Assembly (NCBI RefSeq): GCF_036330325.1
Contig: NZ_JAZDRO010000004.1
Location: forward strand, 62,001-126,000
Direction: 5' to 3'
DNA: 64,000 bases
DNA from: Hyphobacterium marinum
GTDB taxonomy: Bacteria; Pseudomonadota; Alphaproteobacteria; Caulobacterales; Maricaulaceae
The position numbers were made by a program, and so were the translations under genes. The notes under the pieces are model-generated. The model did not search any database, had not been told where the DNA came from, and saw nothing but the letters and a program-made list of their open reading frames with translations. Shown piece by piece: positions 41,638 to 51,000 of this stretch (position 1 is the first letter of the stretch; each line of letters starts with the position of its first letter).

Positions 41638-42495
41638 TCAGAACGGCCAGAGAATGTCGTAGATTTCCTGTCCGATGCGCGGGCGCTGGACGTCGGAGAT
41701 ATGCCCGCGTCCGCCGTATGAGATGCGCGCTTCGGCGATCTGGGTGTGCCGGATCGTATTGTCCGAGGCGATGTCCTCGGGGCGCACGACGCCGGAGATG
41801 AGGAGTTCGCGGATCTCGTTGTTGATCCGCACTTCCTGTCGCCCGGTGATCGCGAGATTGCCGTTGGGCAGTGTCTGGGCGACGACCGCCGCGACCGAGA
41901 GATTGATCGTCTCCTGCCGGTTCACGAGGCCCGTTCCGGCGTGCGAGCCGTTCGAGCCGAAACTCGTCAGCGAGGCCGGGTCGATCGCGTCATTGAAGAA
42001 GGAGGAGAGGGCCGCTTCCCCGCCCAGGAAGTTGGTCAGATTACTGTTTTCCGTCGCGGTACGCGAGCGGTTGGTCGTGTTCTGAACCTGCGCGGAGTCC
42101 GAGATATTGATATTGACCGTCAGGATGTCGCCGGGCCGCGAGGCGCGCGGATCGCCGAAGAAGGTGCGCGCGCCGGGAGCCCAGAGCGAGTTTGTCGGGG
42201 TGGCTTCATACGATGCCGCCGAATAGGCGGCCGAAGCCGGGTAAGGCTGGGCCTGGGGCTGCTGATAGGGCTGTTGTTGCGGGGCCTGCCAGGCCTGTTG
42301 CTGAACCTGCGCCTGGGGCGATTGCGGCGGGTAATAGGCTGGCGACTGGGCGTAGGCAGGCGCACCGGCATAGAGCGCCGGATTCTGGATCGGCGTCAGA
42401 TCGGGCGTGGAGCCGACCGAGGCGAGCCGGTCCGTGGTCGAGCAGGCCGAGGCGAGCACACCGGCGGCGATAAGAGCGAGGACGGATCGTGTCAT
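41638..42495 (-). CDS. flgH: FlgH, flagellar L-ring lipoprotein
   Basis: A 285-residue outer-membrane lipoprotein: signal MTRSVLALIAAGVLASAC with cysteine 18 as the lipidated residue. Residues about 40-95 are a glutamine/proline-rich linker (QAQVQQQAWQAPQQQPYQQP), longer than in most FlgH. The L-ring domain is SLWAPGARTFFGDPRASRPGDILTVNI, then VAQTLPNGNLAITGRQEVRINNE and the end IYDILWPF. The frame extends upstream in flgA but the lipobox fixes the start. Confidence 0.94.
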   Translation of the reverse strand: MTRSVLALIAAGVLASACSTTDRLASVGSTPDLTPIQNPALYAGAPAYAQSPAYYPPQSPQAQVQQQAWQAPQQQPYQQPQAQPYPASAAYSAASYEATPTNSLWAPGARTFFGDPRASRPGDILTVNINISDSAQVQNTTNRSRTATENSNLTNFLGGEAALSSFFNDAIDPASLTSFGSNGSHAGTGLVNRQETINLSVAAVVAQTLPNGNLAITGRQEVRINNEIRELLISGVVRPEDIASDNTIRHTQIAEARISYGGRGHISDVQRPRIGQEIYDILWPF

Positions 42496-42523
42496 GGCGT
42501 GGGTTTCCTTGTCGCTATCGGGT

Positions 42524-43459
42524 TCAGGACGGGCCGCCGGAGGCGACGACGCGGGCGCGGCCCGGGCCCTCGACCATGGCTTCCACGGTGCGGTTCGACT
42601 GCAGATTGACGAAGCGGATGATCTCGTCGGCACCTGCGTCTTCCAGCGCCCGGGCGCGGGCATTCAGGCTGATCCCCGGTGCGGTGAAGACGAGGCTGAC
42701 GATCTCGCCGCGCGAGATAACGACCGGCGCGCGCAGATCATAAGCGCGCAAGGGTTCGCCCGGGCGCAGGGCGCGGCGCGCCTCCTGTCCGGCGATGGCG
42801 TCGGCATTCAGAACGGCATCGGCGCGGATACGGTCGGCGCGGGTCGAGATCCAATCGATATCGGCTTCGGTGATCACCTCGCCAGCCGGGATTGGCCGGG
42901 CGAGGACCGGGACGTCTGCGGTGGCATGCGCCCGCCCGCTGATGCGAACCGGCTCGGCCCCGTCATGGGTCAGGACTTCGGCGGCGAAGAGACCGGTGCG
43001 CGTATCGTGCTGGAAATTGCCCAACCGCGGCAGGCCGGTCGAGTCCGCTGGGGCGTGGATCAGGGCCGTGCCGTTGATCTGCAGTGCATAGCTGCGTCCC
43101 TCGCGGGCATAAAGCTCGCCCTCGATGAGGTCGTGCAGCGTCTGGGAATCAATGGTGCGGCTGGCCCGTGTGACGGTGATCCGGCGCAGTCCCGTGGCGT
43201 TCGCCCAGGCGAGACCATGGCGGGCCGCAAGCGTGCGCACATAGTGCGGATCGATGGAGCCGCGCTGACCCGGTTCCGGGCTGCGCGAGACCATGACGGC
43301 ACCGGTCTCGCCCGCGACGTCGAAGAGGTCGCCGAGCGTGACCGTCTCGCCGGTGACGCTGACGCTGTCGCGCAGGACGACCGGCTCGTTGGCGTCTGCG
43401 CGCGGCGCGAGCGCCAGCGCCGAGGCCGCGGCGAGAACAAGGAGAGTCGAGCGGATCAT
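42524..43459 (-). CDS. flgA: FlgA, P-ring assembly chaperone
   Basis: A 311-residue periplasmic protein with signal peptide MIRSTLLVLAAASALALAPRADA. The C-terminal SAF-type domain (about 190-305) shows VPVLARPIPAGEVITEADIDW, GQEARRALRPGEPLRAYDL and VISRGEIVSLVFTAPGISLNARARAL. I chose the ATG at 43459 (AAGGTG upstream) over a GTG three codons earlier. It lies between flgG and flgH in one operon and is about 110 residues longer than short FlgA forms. Confidence 0.92.
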   Translation of the reverse strand: MIRSTLLVLAAASALALAPRADANEPVVLRDSVSVTGETVTLGDLFDVAGETGAVMVSRSPEPGQRGSIDPHYVRTLAARHGLAWANATGLRRITVTRASRTIDSQTLHDLIEGELYAREGRSYALQINGTALIHAPADSTGLPRLGNFQHDTRTGLFAAEVLTHDGAEPVRISGRAHATADVPVLARPIPAGEVITEADIDWISTRADRIRADAVLNADAIAGQEARRALRPGEPLRAYDLRAPVVISRGEIVSLVFTAPGISLNARARALEDAGADEIIRFVNLQSNRTVEAMVEGPGRARVVASGGPS

Positions 43460-43474
43460 GGTGATCACCTTGCG

Positions 43475-44260
43475 CTAGCGGAGGTTCGAGGAGGCGGCGA
43501 GCATCTCGTCGGACGCGGTTATGACACGGGCATTCATTTCATACGCCCGCTGCGCCTGGATCAGATTGGTGATCTCGGCGACCGCGTTGACGTTCGAGGT
43601 CTCGACAAAGCCCTGGCGGATGATGCCGAACCCGGTCGAACCTGGCGTGCCGGCGGTCGGGGAACCCGATGCCGCGCTTTCCAGGTAAAGATTGTCGCCG
43701 ATGGCTTCCATGCCGGCCTGGTTGAAGAAGGTGACAAGCTCGATCTGGCCGACGATCTGCGGCGCCGGATCACCATCAAGGATGGCCTGCACCTGGCCTT
43801 GCTGGTTGATCGCGACGTCACGCGCGCCCTGCGGAATGGCAATGCCCGGCGCGACCGTATAGCCGTCCGTGGTCACGATCTGGCCGTCCGGACTGATCGC
43901 GAAATTGCCGGCGCGGGTGTAGGCGTCCTCGCCCGACGGCAGCTGGATCCGGAAGAAGCCCTGACCGGAAATGGCAAGGTCGTACGGATTGCCCGTCTGG
44001 TTGAGATTGCCCTGTTCGGTGATGCGGTAGACCGAGGCGGCCTGCACGCCAAGACCGACCTGGACGCCGGTCGGGACGATGGTGCCGGCGTCGGAGGAAT
44101 TGGCCCCCATGCGCTCGACACTCTGGTAGAGCAGGTCCTGAAATTCGGCGCGCTGGCGTTTGTATCCAGTCGTGTTCATGTTCGCCAGATTGTGGGAGAT
44201 GACCTCCACATTCATTTGCTGGGCGAGCATGCCGGTGGCGGCTGTGGTCAGGGATCGCAT
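43475..44260 (-). CDS. flgG: FlgG, distal rod protein
   Basis: A 261-residue rod protein: MRSLTTAATGMLAQQMNVEVISHNLANMNTTGYKRQR is the standard N-terminal ANT[PT]G(F/Y)K motif region; the C-terminus FVETSNVNAVAEITNLIQAQRAYEMNARVI is conserved. AGGAGG is 6 bases upstream. It follows flgF with an 11-base gap. Confidence 0.96.
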   Translation of the reverse strand: MRSLTTAATGMLAQQMNVEVISHNLANMNTTGYKRQRAEFQDLLYQSVERMGANSSDAGTIVPTGVQVGLGVQAASVYRITEQGNLNQTGNPYDLAISGQGFFRIQLPSGEDAYTRAGNFAISPDGQIVTTDGYTVAPGIAIPQGARDVAINQQGQVQAILDGDPAPQIVGQIELVTFFNQAGMEAIGDNLYLESAASGSPTAGTPGSTGFGIIRQGFVETSNVNAVAEITNLIQAQRAYEMNARVITASDEMLAASSNLR

Positions 44261-44271
44261 GGGCTGTCCTC

Positions 44272-45006
44272 CTAGACCCGGCCAAGGCGTTCGATCGCCT
44301 TGCGGTCCAATTCTTCACCTTGCTGAATGAAGCGGGATACCGACTGGTAGGCCCGCATGGTTTCCATCATCCGGGTCAGTTCCAGCACCTGCTGGACGTT
44401 GGACGATTCCACATAACCCTGGTTGATGTTGATCTCTTCGGCGAGGTCGGCATCGACACCCTCGGGCGCGCGGTAGCGACCGTCGCCGGTCTTCTCCAGC
44501 GCGCCGAGATTTTCAAATGTGTAGGCCCCGAGCCGGGCGACTTCGTTGCCATCCTGCAGGATCGCTCCGCCCTGGACGGTGATATGCCCGCCACCGGGTT
44601 CGAGGAGGATGGGCGCGCCGCCTTCATCGAGAACCAGCGAGCCGTCCGTGGCGGCAAGGCGGCCTTCCTGGTCAAGGCGGAAACGCCCGTCGCGGGTATA
44701 GCGCAGGTCACCGCCTTCGGTCTCGACGGCGAAGAAGCCTTCACCCTCGAAGGCGAGATCGAGCGGGCGGCCGGTATATTCCAGGCGGCCCTGGCCGAAA
44801 TCGCGGGCGACGCCCCAGTTCTCGACGAACTGAAGGTCGCGCGGACCGTCCTGCGACTCCGCGCGGCGGGCCGGCTGGTTCTGCAGCAGCAGCGATTCGA
44901 CCTTGAAGCCGGGTGTGTTGGCGTTGGCGATGTTGTTGGCGGTCACATCCATGGCACGACGAAGCGTGAGCTGGCGCGACAGGCCGATCATCAGGGCGTT
45001 ATCCAT
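44272..45006 (-). CDS. flgF: FlgF, proximal rod protein
   Basis: A 244-residue rod protein starting MDNALMIGLSRQLTLRRAMDVTANNIANANTPGFK. The middle LEYTGRPLDLAFEGEGFFAVET and the C-terminal QGYVESSNVQQVLELTRMMETMRAYQS are typical for FlgF. First gene of the flgF-flgG-flgA-flgH operon and divergent from fliL. Confidence 0.95.
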   Translation of the reverse strand: MDNALMIGLSRQLTLRRAMDVTANNIANANTPGFKVESLLLQNQPARRAESQDGPRDLQFVENWGVARDFGQGRLEYTGRPLDLAFEGEGFFAVETEGGDLRYTRDGRFRLDQEGRLAATDGSLVLDEGGAPILLEPGGGHITVQGGAILQDGNEVARLGAYTFENLGALEKTGDGRYRAPEGVDADLAEEININQGYVESSNVQQVLELTRMMETMRAYQSVSRFIQQGEELDRKAIERLGRV

Positions 45007-45077
45007 TGGCGCATCCGTCCGTTCTGGAACGTTTGTATTTTGCAGCGCCGTCTTTTGCAGCGCTTGCCAATTGCCAT

Positions 45078-45093
45078 TGCACCCGGCATGCCA
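45078..45093 (-). promoter_or_regulatory. Candidate sigma-54 promoter of flgF operon
   Basis: Minus strand TGGCATGCCGGGTGCA, correct -24/-12 spacing with GTGC in place of TTGC. It would give a leader of about 60 bases. The element resembles the one before flgI. Confidence 0.5.
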
Positions 45094-45268
45094 AGGTTAA
45101 TATCGTTCAATAACAGAGGGTTAGTGGGGCGCTCTCTCCCAGCGGGGTCTGAATTCCGGCAAGCCCTTCCGCTCTGACCGGCAAAACTTGCCGCCTGCCG
45201 CCCGAATGCAAACGCCTCGTTAACCGGACCAGCCGTTAATCGTGGGCACCTGTTTGACGGAGCGACCG

Positions 45269-45826
45269 ATGGCGGAAGAACCAACGGAAGAAGGGGCGGA
45301 CGGCGCGGACGACGACGCCGAGGCAACCCCGAAAAAGAAAATGGGACTCATGAAGCTGGCGCTCTTCATCGGGCTGCCGGTCGTGATTCTGGGGCTGGGC
45401 GGTGTGGCCGCCCTGATGCTGTTCACCGGCGGCGGTGACGAGAGTCACGAAGTCGCCGAGCTCGACGAGCACGGCCAGCCCATCGCCCATGGCAGCGATC
45501 ACGCGTCCGCGGAACCGGAAGACGTGTACTTCTATGAAGTGCCGCAAATGCAGGTGACCATCCAGAACGGGTCAGGCGGATTCGCGCACCTGCAGATTTC
45601 CTTCCACCTGGAAATCGCCGACGAGCACATCAGCGAGGAGCTCGACCACGAACTGCCGCGCATTATCGACCAGTTCCAGGGCTTCCTGCGCGAAATGCGC
45701 CCCGAAGACCTGGCCGGTAGTGCGGGTGGCTACCGCATGCGCCTGGAGTTGTTGCGCCGGGTCAACCTGGTGCTCGGCGAGGACAAGGTTCGCGCCGTCC
45801 TGATCGATCAGTTTGTCGTGGCTTGA
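45269..45826 (+). CDS. fliL: FliL, flagellar basal-body-associated membrane protein
   Basis: A 185-residue FliL: acidic cytoplasmic N-terminus (MAEEPTEEGADGADDDAEA), one membrane helix (KLALFIGLPVVILGLGGVAALML, about 37-59) and a periplasmic stomatin-like domain (VYFYEVPQMQVTIQNGSG, FLREMRPEDLAGSAGGYRMRLELLRRVN). FliL supports stators and torque. The start at 45269 has GGAG upstream; a GTG nine codons earlier is less likely. First gene of a five-gene operon. Confidence 0.92.
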   Translation: MAEEPTEEGADGADDDAEATPKKKMGLMKLALFIGLPVVILGLGGVAALMLFTGGGDESHEVAELDEHGQPIAHGSDHASAEPEDVYFYEVPQMQVTIQNGSGGFAHLQISFHLEIADEHISEELDHELPRIIDQFQGFLREMRPEDLAGSAGGYRMRLELLRRVNLVLGEDKVRAVLIDQFVVA

Positions 45827-45828
45827 GC

Positions 45829-46962
45829 ATGGCTGACGCAGCAGAAGCCAAGTCCTTTCAGGATGACGACGCGCCCGAGGCTGCGGCAGCGGGCGGTGAG
45901 GGAGACGAGCTCGAGCAAGAATGGGAATCCATGGTCGGCGAGGGCGAGGGGGAAGCCCCGTCATCGACCGGCTCCGCGCCTGAGCGTATTCTCAACCAGG
46001 ACGAGATCGATAGCCTGCTGGGCTTCTCGGTTTCCGATGATGACGGCAATGACCGGTCGGGCATACGCGCGATCATTAATTCTGCGCTCGTGTCCTATGA
46101 GCGCCTGCCCATGCTGGAAATCGTCTTCGACCGCCTCGTGCGGTTGATGACGACGAGCCTGCGCAATTTCACGTCCGACAATGTCGAGGTCAGCCTCGAC
46201 AATATTTCCTCGATCCGGTTCGGGGATTATCTCAACTCGATCCCGCTGCCGGCGATCCTGTCGGTCTTCCGTGCACAGCAGCTCGACAATTACGGCCTGC
46301 TGACGGTCGACTCCAACCTGATCTATTCGGTCGTGGATGTTCTGCTCGGCGGCCGGCGCGGCACGTCCGCCATGCGGATCGAAGGGCGTCCCTACACCAC
46401 GATCGAGCGCACGCTGGTCCAGCGCATGATCGAGGTCGTGCTGGGCGACGCCAAACAGGCCTTCGAACCGCTGACCGAAGTCGATTTCACGCTGGAGCGG
46501 ATCGAGACCAATCCGCGCTTCGCCGCCATCGCGCGCCCGGCCAATGCGGCGATCCTGGTCAAGCTCCGCATCGACATGGAAGACCGCGGCGGGCGGATCG
46601 AGCTTCTCCTGCCTTACGCGACGCTCGAGCCGATCCGTAAAATGCTGCTCCAGCAGTTCATGGGCGAGAAGTTCGGCCGCGACAATATCTGGGAAAGCCA
46701 CCTCGCCACCGAGCTCTGGTCGACCAATATGGAAGTCTCAGCGGTGCTGGATGAAACCCGCATGCCGCTCGGCAAGGTGATGAATCTCAAGGTCGGCGAC
46801 ACGCTCTATCTCGACGCGACGCCCGACTCGAGCATCGAATTGCGCTGCGGCTCCATTCCGCTATCGCGCGGGCGCATGGGCCGGATCGGCCGCAATGTCG
46901 CGCTGCGTCTCGACAATCCGCTTTCTCCCAGTGCCCGCAAGGCGATGATGAGGTTTACATGA
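45829..46962 (+). CDS. fliM: FliM, flagellar switch protein
   Basis: A 377-residue switch protein, start 2 bases after fliL. The CheY-binding motif LNQDEIDSLLGF is at about residues 55-66, preceded by an unusually long acidic and alanine-rich extension (QDDDAPEAAAAGGEGDELEQEWE). The middle CheC-like domain (LPAILSVFRAQQLDNYGLLTVD, VDVLLGGRRGT) and the C-terminal SpoA domain (VLDETRMPLGKVMNLKVGDTL) are complete. Overlaps the next gene by 4 bases. Confidence 0.95.
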   Translation: MADAAEAKSFQDDDAPEAAAAGGEGDELEQEWESMVGEGEGEAPSSTGSAPERILNQDEIDSLLGFSVSDDDGNDRSGIRAIINSALVSYERLPMLEIVFDRLVRLMTTSLRNFTSDNVEVSLDNISSIRFGDYLNSIPLPAILSVFRAQQLDNYGLLTVDSNLIYSVVDVLLGGRRGTSAMRIEGRPYTTIERTLVQRMIEVVLGDAKQAFEPLTEVDFTLERIETNPRFAAIARPANAAILVKLRIDMEDRGGRIELLLPYATLEPIRKMLLQQFMGEKFGRDNIWESHLATELWSTNMEVSAVLDETRMPLGKVMNLKVGDTLYLDATPDSSIELRCGSIPLSRGRMGRIGRNVALRLDNPLSPSARKAMMRFT

Positions 46963-47348
46963 CATATGCCGGTTTGATCTTCGAAGGGGCCGTGGCGGTC
47001 CTGCTGCTGGTCGCGGCGGTGATGATGTGGCGCGTTGATGCCAAGCTGCGCGCACTCAAGTCCGGGCAGGATGGTATTCGCCAGTCCGTCATTGCACTTG
47101 ATGAGGCCACCGACCGCGCCCGTGCCAGCCTGGCTGCCTTGCAGCGCGCGACCCGGGAGTCCGGTGACGAGCTGGAAGACAGCGTGCGCGAGGCCCGCCG
47201 TCTCTCCGACGAGCTGCGGCTTCTCACCTCCGGCGCTGAACGCCGCGCGGATGCGCTGGCCAGCCGGCCCGCGCGCCGGCCCGTCTCGGATGTCTTCCCA
47301 GAGGGTGGCCGCCGTACGGTCTTTTCCGACATGAAGGACGTCCGTTGA
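46959..47348 (+). CDS. DUF6468-type flagellar operon membrane protein
   Basis: A 129-residue protein with one N-terminal membrane helix (LIFEGAVAVLLLVAAVMMWRV, about 5-25), a coiled-coil-like cytoplasmic part (about 30-100) and a basic/proline tail. The size and the position after fliM match the DUF6468 family of alphaproteobacteria. Caulobacter has a flagellar positioning protein (PflI) encoded near fliL-fliM; whether this is its equivalent I cannot tell. Confidence 0.75.
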   Translation: MTYAGLIFEGAVAVLLLVAAVMMWRVDAKLRALKSGQDGIRQSVIALDEATDRARASLAALQRATRESGDELEDSVREARRLSDELRLLTSGAERRADALASRPARRPVSDVFPEGGRRTVFSDMKDVR

Positions 47349-47352
47349 TCTC

Positions 47353-48063
47353 ATGAAGGCTCCGGTTCGCATCCTCGCTTCGATCGCCCTCCTCGCAGGG
47401 GGGCTTTTCGTCATGAAGGCGCTCGATTTCGGTTTCGGCGTGTCCGACGCCTGGGCGGCCTATACAGCCGATACCGCTGGAAGCGACGGTTCCGGTGATG
47501 CGGCTGACACCGACACCGAAGAGCCCTTCCTGCCGGACCTGTCAGCTGCAACCGAAGCCAACTGCCCGGCGGTCGAGACCACCACGGACGCCTTTGCCGA
47601 ACGCGTCGGGGCCAGCCCGTCTGAAATCGAGGTTCTGCGCTCGCTCTCCGAACGCCGCCGCAGTCTCGATCAGCGCGAAGCCGAGATCGATACCCGCGAA
47701 AGCCTGCTCCAGGCCGCCGAGGCGCGGGTTGATGAGCGGATCACGGAGCTGCGCGCTCTGCGCGATGATATCGACACGCTGATGGGAACGCTGAATGAGC
47801 GGGAGCAGGGCGAGATCCTGCGGATCGTGAATTTCTACCGGACGATGGAGCCCGATAGCGCGGCGGAACGGATCGTGGCGCTCGACGAGCGGACGCAGGT
47901 CGCCATTGCTACGCACGAGAACATGTCGGCCCAGGTCTTTTCGGCCATCATGGCCGAGATGGATGTGACCGCGGCCGCACGCCTGACCGCGCTGATCGCG
48001 AACCGGTACACACTGCCCGAAACGGCGTCCGACCTGGAGGCGCGGCTTGGCCAGGAAGGCTAG
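47353..48063 (+). CDS. MotE-like flagellar protein
   Basis: A 236-residue protein with an N-terminal signal or anchor (VRILASIALLAGGLFVMKALDFG), an acidic linker, a coiled coil (about 95-160: SERRRSLDQREAEIDTRESL) and a C-terminal MgtE-N-like helical repeat domain (about 165-232: ILRIVNFYRTMEPDSAAERI, VFSAIMAEMDVTAAARLTAL). This is the MotE layout; MotE is a periplasmic partner of the stator-linked MotC in rhizobia. It overlaps the next gene by 17 bases. Confidence 0.8.
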   Translation: MKAPVRILASIALLAGGLFVMKALDFGFGVSDAWAAYTADTAGSDGSGDAADTDTEEPFLPDLSAATEANCPAVETTTDAFAERVGASPSEIEVLRSLSERRRSLDQREAEIDTRESLLQAAEARVDERITELRALRDDIDTLMGTLNEREQGEILRIVNFYRTMEPDSAAERIVALDERTQVAIATHENMSAQVFSAIMAEMDVTAAARLTALIANRYTLPETASDLEARLGQEG

Positions 48064-51000
48064 GCATACGGTCTCCCTGACGGCGCTGGCGCTGGCCCTG
48101 TCCCTCGCGGGCGGGGCTTTCGCGCAGGAGCCGGTGACGTTCGAAGTCGAACAGATCGGTGATGTGTCACGTATCCGCGTGGTCTATCCCGAAGCCTCCG
48201 CCGACGACCGCCCGAGCGCGGAGATCGAAGCGGCTGCGGGCGGCCAGGTGCTGATTGCGCGGTTTTCCGAACCCATTGAAGGCAATGTACAGGCTCTGCT
48301 TGACGAGCTGGGTGGCCGGGCCGCTATGGCAAGGATTGATCCGGACGGCCGGGCGCTGCGCTTTGCCATGACCGGGGCCGCGCTCCAGCCGCAGGTCTCG
48401 TCGTCCTACAATATTGTTGCAATTGACCTTGTACCGGCGGGAGCGAGCGCGCCGCCGCGGGTGATTTCCCTGCGCGAACAGCGCGAGATTGATGCTGCTG
48501 CTGCAGCCGCCGCCGCACCACCCCCACCACCGCCCGAAGCGCTGGCGGTCGCGATCGAATACGGTCAGGCGAGCGAGTACACCCGGATCGAATTCGTCTG
48601 GCCGGAAGATGTCGACTACACGCTTTCCCAGAATGGCGAGACGGCGACGATTGTGTTCTCACGCCCCGCCGAAATGGATCTCGCGCCCCTGCGTGCCTCG
48701 CCACCGCGATTGCTGGAAACGCTGCAGGGCGCGCGCGGAGATAACGATTATACGCTCGTCCTGACGCTGGATCCCGAAGTCAGTGCGCGCGCCTGGCGTG
48801 AGGACAACCGGATCGTCGTTGACCTGCTCGACCCGTCCGCCGCCGATGCCGCGCAATTGCTGAGCGCGTTGGCGACGTTGAATGAAGCGGCAGAAACCGC
48901 CGAGACATCCGGGGCTCAAAGCCAGTCTCCGGATAATGATGTCGAGAGTGCGGACAGCACTACACCGTTGGCCACCGATGCCCCGTTGGAGGACCCGGCT
49001 GACGTGACAGCGGTCGCAACCGAGGCGCTGCCGGTCGACGACCCGGTCGGCGACCCTGTGGACTATGCGGAACTGGACGTGCCGCAGGCCGGGGATAGCG
49101 AAACGGGGTTGACATTGTCCCCGCCGGAAGTCCGGGCGGACCCCGTTCCGGCCGATGGTGAGGTTCGCGTTGCTGCGACGGAGGCGGCCGGAGACCTGGT
49201 CGCCCGGTTTGACTGGGCGGGACCTGTGGGCGCGGCCGTATTCCGGCGCGGTGAGGCGATCTGGATCGTCTTCGATGCCGAAGCGAGTCTCGACCTTTCC
49301 GAGATTGCCCACGGCAGCCGGGGGCATGTCACCGGTTTCGAGACCTATCGCGGCGATGGCTATTCTGCCGCGCGCGTGGTTACCCCGCGCTCGACGAATG
49401 CCGAGGTTCGCCAGTCCGGAAATGCCTGGACGGTGGTGTTCTCCGAGGCCATCGACACACCGCCGCGCCCGGCCACAGTGCAGCGGGAAGCCCGCCCCGG
49501 ATCGCCCGCGCGTATCACGGTGACACTGGAAGGTGCGCAGCACAGCCTGTGGATTGATGATCCGGTCGTGGGTGATCGATTGGCCGTGATTACGGCGCTC
49601 GCGCCGATCGAGGGTATTTCCGCGCGCCGTGATTTCATGGGGGCCGCAATCCTGCCGTCCGCGCACGGCGCGGCTGCCGAGACGGCGGCAGATGATCTGA
49701 CCGTCACGCTCGATGGGCAGGAGGCGGTCTTCGCCCGTCCCGACGGTCTGGCCCTGTCACCCACCAATTCGGGCCGCACCAGCCTGGTCCGCGCCAGTGC
49801 CGGGGCTTCTCCGGCCTTTGTTGATGTCGACGCCTGGCGCGGCGCCGGGGATTTCTGGGCCAATTATGCGCGGCTGGAACGCCTGGCTGCGCCCGAGGAT
49901 GCGCCCGCCCGGGTCGCCTTTGCGCGCTTCCTGATCGCCAATGAGCTCGCCCCCGAAGCGCTGGGTGTGCTCGCCACGGCCATTGACGCCAGCCCGGCGG
50001 TCGGCAGTGACCCGCATGTCAATGCGCTGATCGGTGTGGCCAGTTTGATGATGGGCCGCGTCGAGGACGCGCGCGCCGCTTTCTCCCAGCCCGTTCTGAT
50101 GGCCGATACTGCCGCGGCCCCCTGGCGCGCCCTGATCGCCGTGGAACGTGAGGAGTGGGAAGAGGCCAGCCGCCGCTTCGAGCAGGGCCGGGAGTCGATC
50201 TATGACTACACCCCGGCCTGGCGCGCACGCTTTCGTGTGGCCAATGCCCTGACCGCGCTGGAACTCAACGACTTCACGTCGGCCACCGAACACCTGCGCC
50301 GGCTGGGCAGTGACGCTCCCGACGAACACACGGCCGCCCGCGCCGAATGGATTGGTGCCCGCATTGATGCGGCTAATGGCGATGTTGACCGCGCCATGCG
50401 CCGGCTGACTGCGTTAGGAGAGTCCGGTTTCCCGGATGTGGAAGCTCGCGCCCTGTTCGAGCTTTACCGGCTCCAGCTCGATGCCGGCGACATCACCGCT
50501 CACGAAGGGGCCGAGGCGCTCGAAATGCTGCGCTACCGCTGGCGCGGCGATGACGTCGAACTCGATTCGATCCGCCTTCTGGGTTCGCTCTACATCCGCG
50601 AAGGGGCCTTTGCGCAAGGGCTTGAAGCGATGAGCAATGCCCGCGCCCGCTTCCCCGACAGCCCGGCATCGCGCCGTATCGGCGTGGAGATGAGCCGCGT
50701 CTTCCGGCGGCTTTTCCTCAACGGGGAAGCTGATCGTATGGACCCGATCGAGGCGGTCGCGCTCTTCTACGAATACTCCCACCTGACGCCCATCGGGGCG
50801 GACGGCGATCGCATGATCCGGCGCCTGGCCGACCGGCTGGTCGCATTCGACCTGCTGGATCCTGCGGCCCAGCTCCTGCGTCACCAGGTCGACAGCCGTC
50901 TGCACGAGCCGTCAGCCCGCGCCAGTGTCGCCACGGATCTCGCCGTGATCTACCTGATGGACCGGCGTCCGGGCGAGGCGCTCAACCTGCTTCGCGCCAC

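Noticed and set aside
42407..44275. A 622-codon frame on the plus strand across flgH, flgA and flgG
   Set aside because: The opposite strand carries three certain flagellar genes with signal peptides and conserved motifs. The antisense product is low-complexity RDG/AGD-rich.
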